Assembly: GCA_008360975.2 (NCBI GenBank)
Contig: CM039189.1
Span: 13,396,056-13,460,055 of the forward strand
Length of the DNA stretch: 64,000 nucleotides
Source: Lichenostomus cassidix
Lineage: Eukaryota; Chordata; Aves; Passeriformes; Meliphagidae
Direction: 5' to 3'
Shown here piece by piece: positions 63,451-64,000 of this stretch. Made by a program: the position numbers and the translations under genes. Below the pieces are notes generated by a model, which saw nothing but the letters and a program-made list of their open reading frames with translations, had not been told where the DNA came from and searched no databases. How positions within the stretch are numbered: position 1 is the first letter of the stretch; the number at the start of each line of letters is the position of its first letter.

Positions 63451-64000
63451 TGTCTGGGAGCTGTCCACATGTATTTTTATATGCAAATTAATCCACTGTC
63501 CTCAGTCTTTCCTCATGAAGTCATATGATGGTTGGTAGAAAGTAGCAAGATGAAAGTCTAAGTATTACGTTCATTCAACAGATTCATACTACTACACATA
63601 ATTATATTATAATTCAATCCATAAAACTCAGAAATCCTGTAGAAGAAACTTTCCTGATAAATTCCTTAGGTTCTGGACTCTGAAATCTGTGTAACCTTTC
63701 TACAGTTAAGAGACATTTTTTCAGTGACAAATAATATGTGGCCTGCTGAACTAGTGCTATATAGTTACCCTAGTAACAAAAGCTGAGATTTGGAAACATG
63801 CACACGAATTTTAATTTCAATTTTCATTCAAAATGTGCCTGTGAAATCTCCTATGTGTTAGACAGATTCAGTTTATTCTCCATTATACTGCAATCAGCAG
63901 GGACCAGAGTTCGGTTTCCTAAGTTTAATTGCTTATGCTGTAACTTTAGCTTCTATACATTAGTAAGAAATCCCAGACTACTCACCAGATAAAAAAGAGT
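63451..64000. other. Unique non-coding DNA
   Basis: A+T-rich. No gene, repeat family or RNA is recognised to the end of the window. Confidence 0.4.

Noticed and set aside
1..64000. CRISPR arrays, operons, prophage or plasmid features
   Set aside because: No regularly spaced repeats, no compact coding layout and clear avian repeats throughout. The sequence is a vertebrate nuclear genome.

Overview
The window looks like vertebrate, almost certainly avian, non-coding DNA. It is A+T-rich and largely depleted of CpG, and its recognisable repeats are CR1 LINE 3' ends of the type that dominates bird genomes, with a few eroded MIR-type SINE relics. There are also two small, well-preserved solo LTRs from two different endogenous retrovirus families. 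LTRs like these are common in songbirds, so a passerine is my best guess, but the order cannot be fixed from sequence alone. Nothing resembles a bacterial, viral or organellar gene layout.

I could not recognise any complete protein-coding gene, tRNA, rRNA or known microRNA. The longest open frames (about 170 codons) show no domain, overlap open frames on the other strand, or lie in CR1 or LTR sequence. The window is therefore intergenic or deep-intronic. Two stretches have exon-like splice signals on the minus strand (40841-40902 and 60922-61038). There is also one clear CpG island (about 56.1-56.7 kb), which could be the promoter of an unseen gene or long non-coding RNA.

Layout. 0-12 kb: a CR1 tail, a weak MIR relic, an A-rich microsatellite and unique DNA, ending in a homeodomain-site-rich stretch near 11 kb. 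12.27-12.85 kb: a CpG-rich solo LTR on the minus strand with a perfect 5-bp target duplication. 13-35 kb: mostly unique DNA with MIR relics, a fragment of ancient LINE reverse transcriptase near 21.75 kb, and the first copy of a dispersed element at 24.5 kb. 35-48 kb: a CR1, a G-quadruplex motif, a MIR relic, a possible exon, the second copy of the dispersed element at 41.2 kb, and another CR1. 49-56 kb: unique A+T-rich DNA and the longest CR1 (about 0.8 kb), which lies directly beside the CpG island. 57-64 kb: an imperfect inverted repeat with facing splice-donor-like sequences (60.75-60.94 kb), two CR1 pieces and the second solo LTR, with a 6-bp target duplication.

The best leads are the paired diverged element at 24.5 and 41.2 kb, which shares a perfectly kept 16-bp core with TALE-type half-sites, the inverted repeat and overlapping exon candidate at 60.7-61.0 kb, and the isolated CpG island. 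All functional readings of these are inference.
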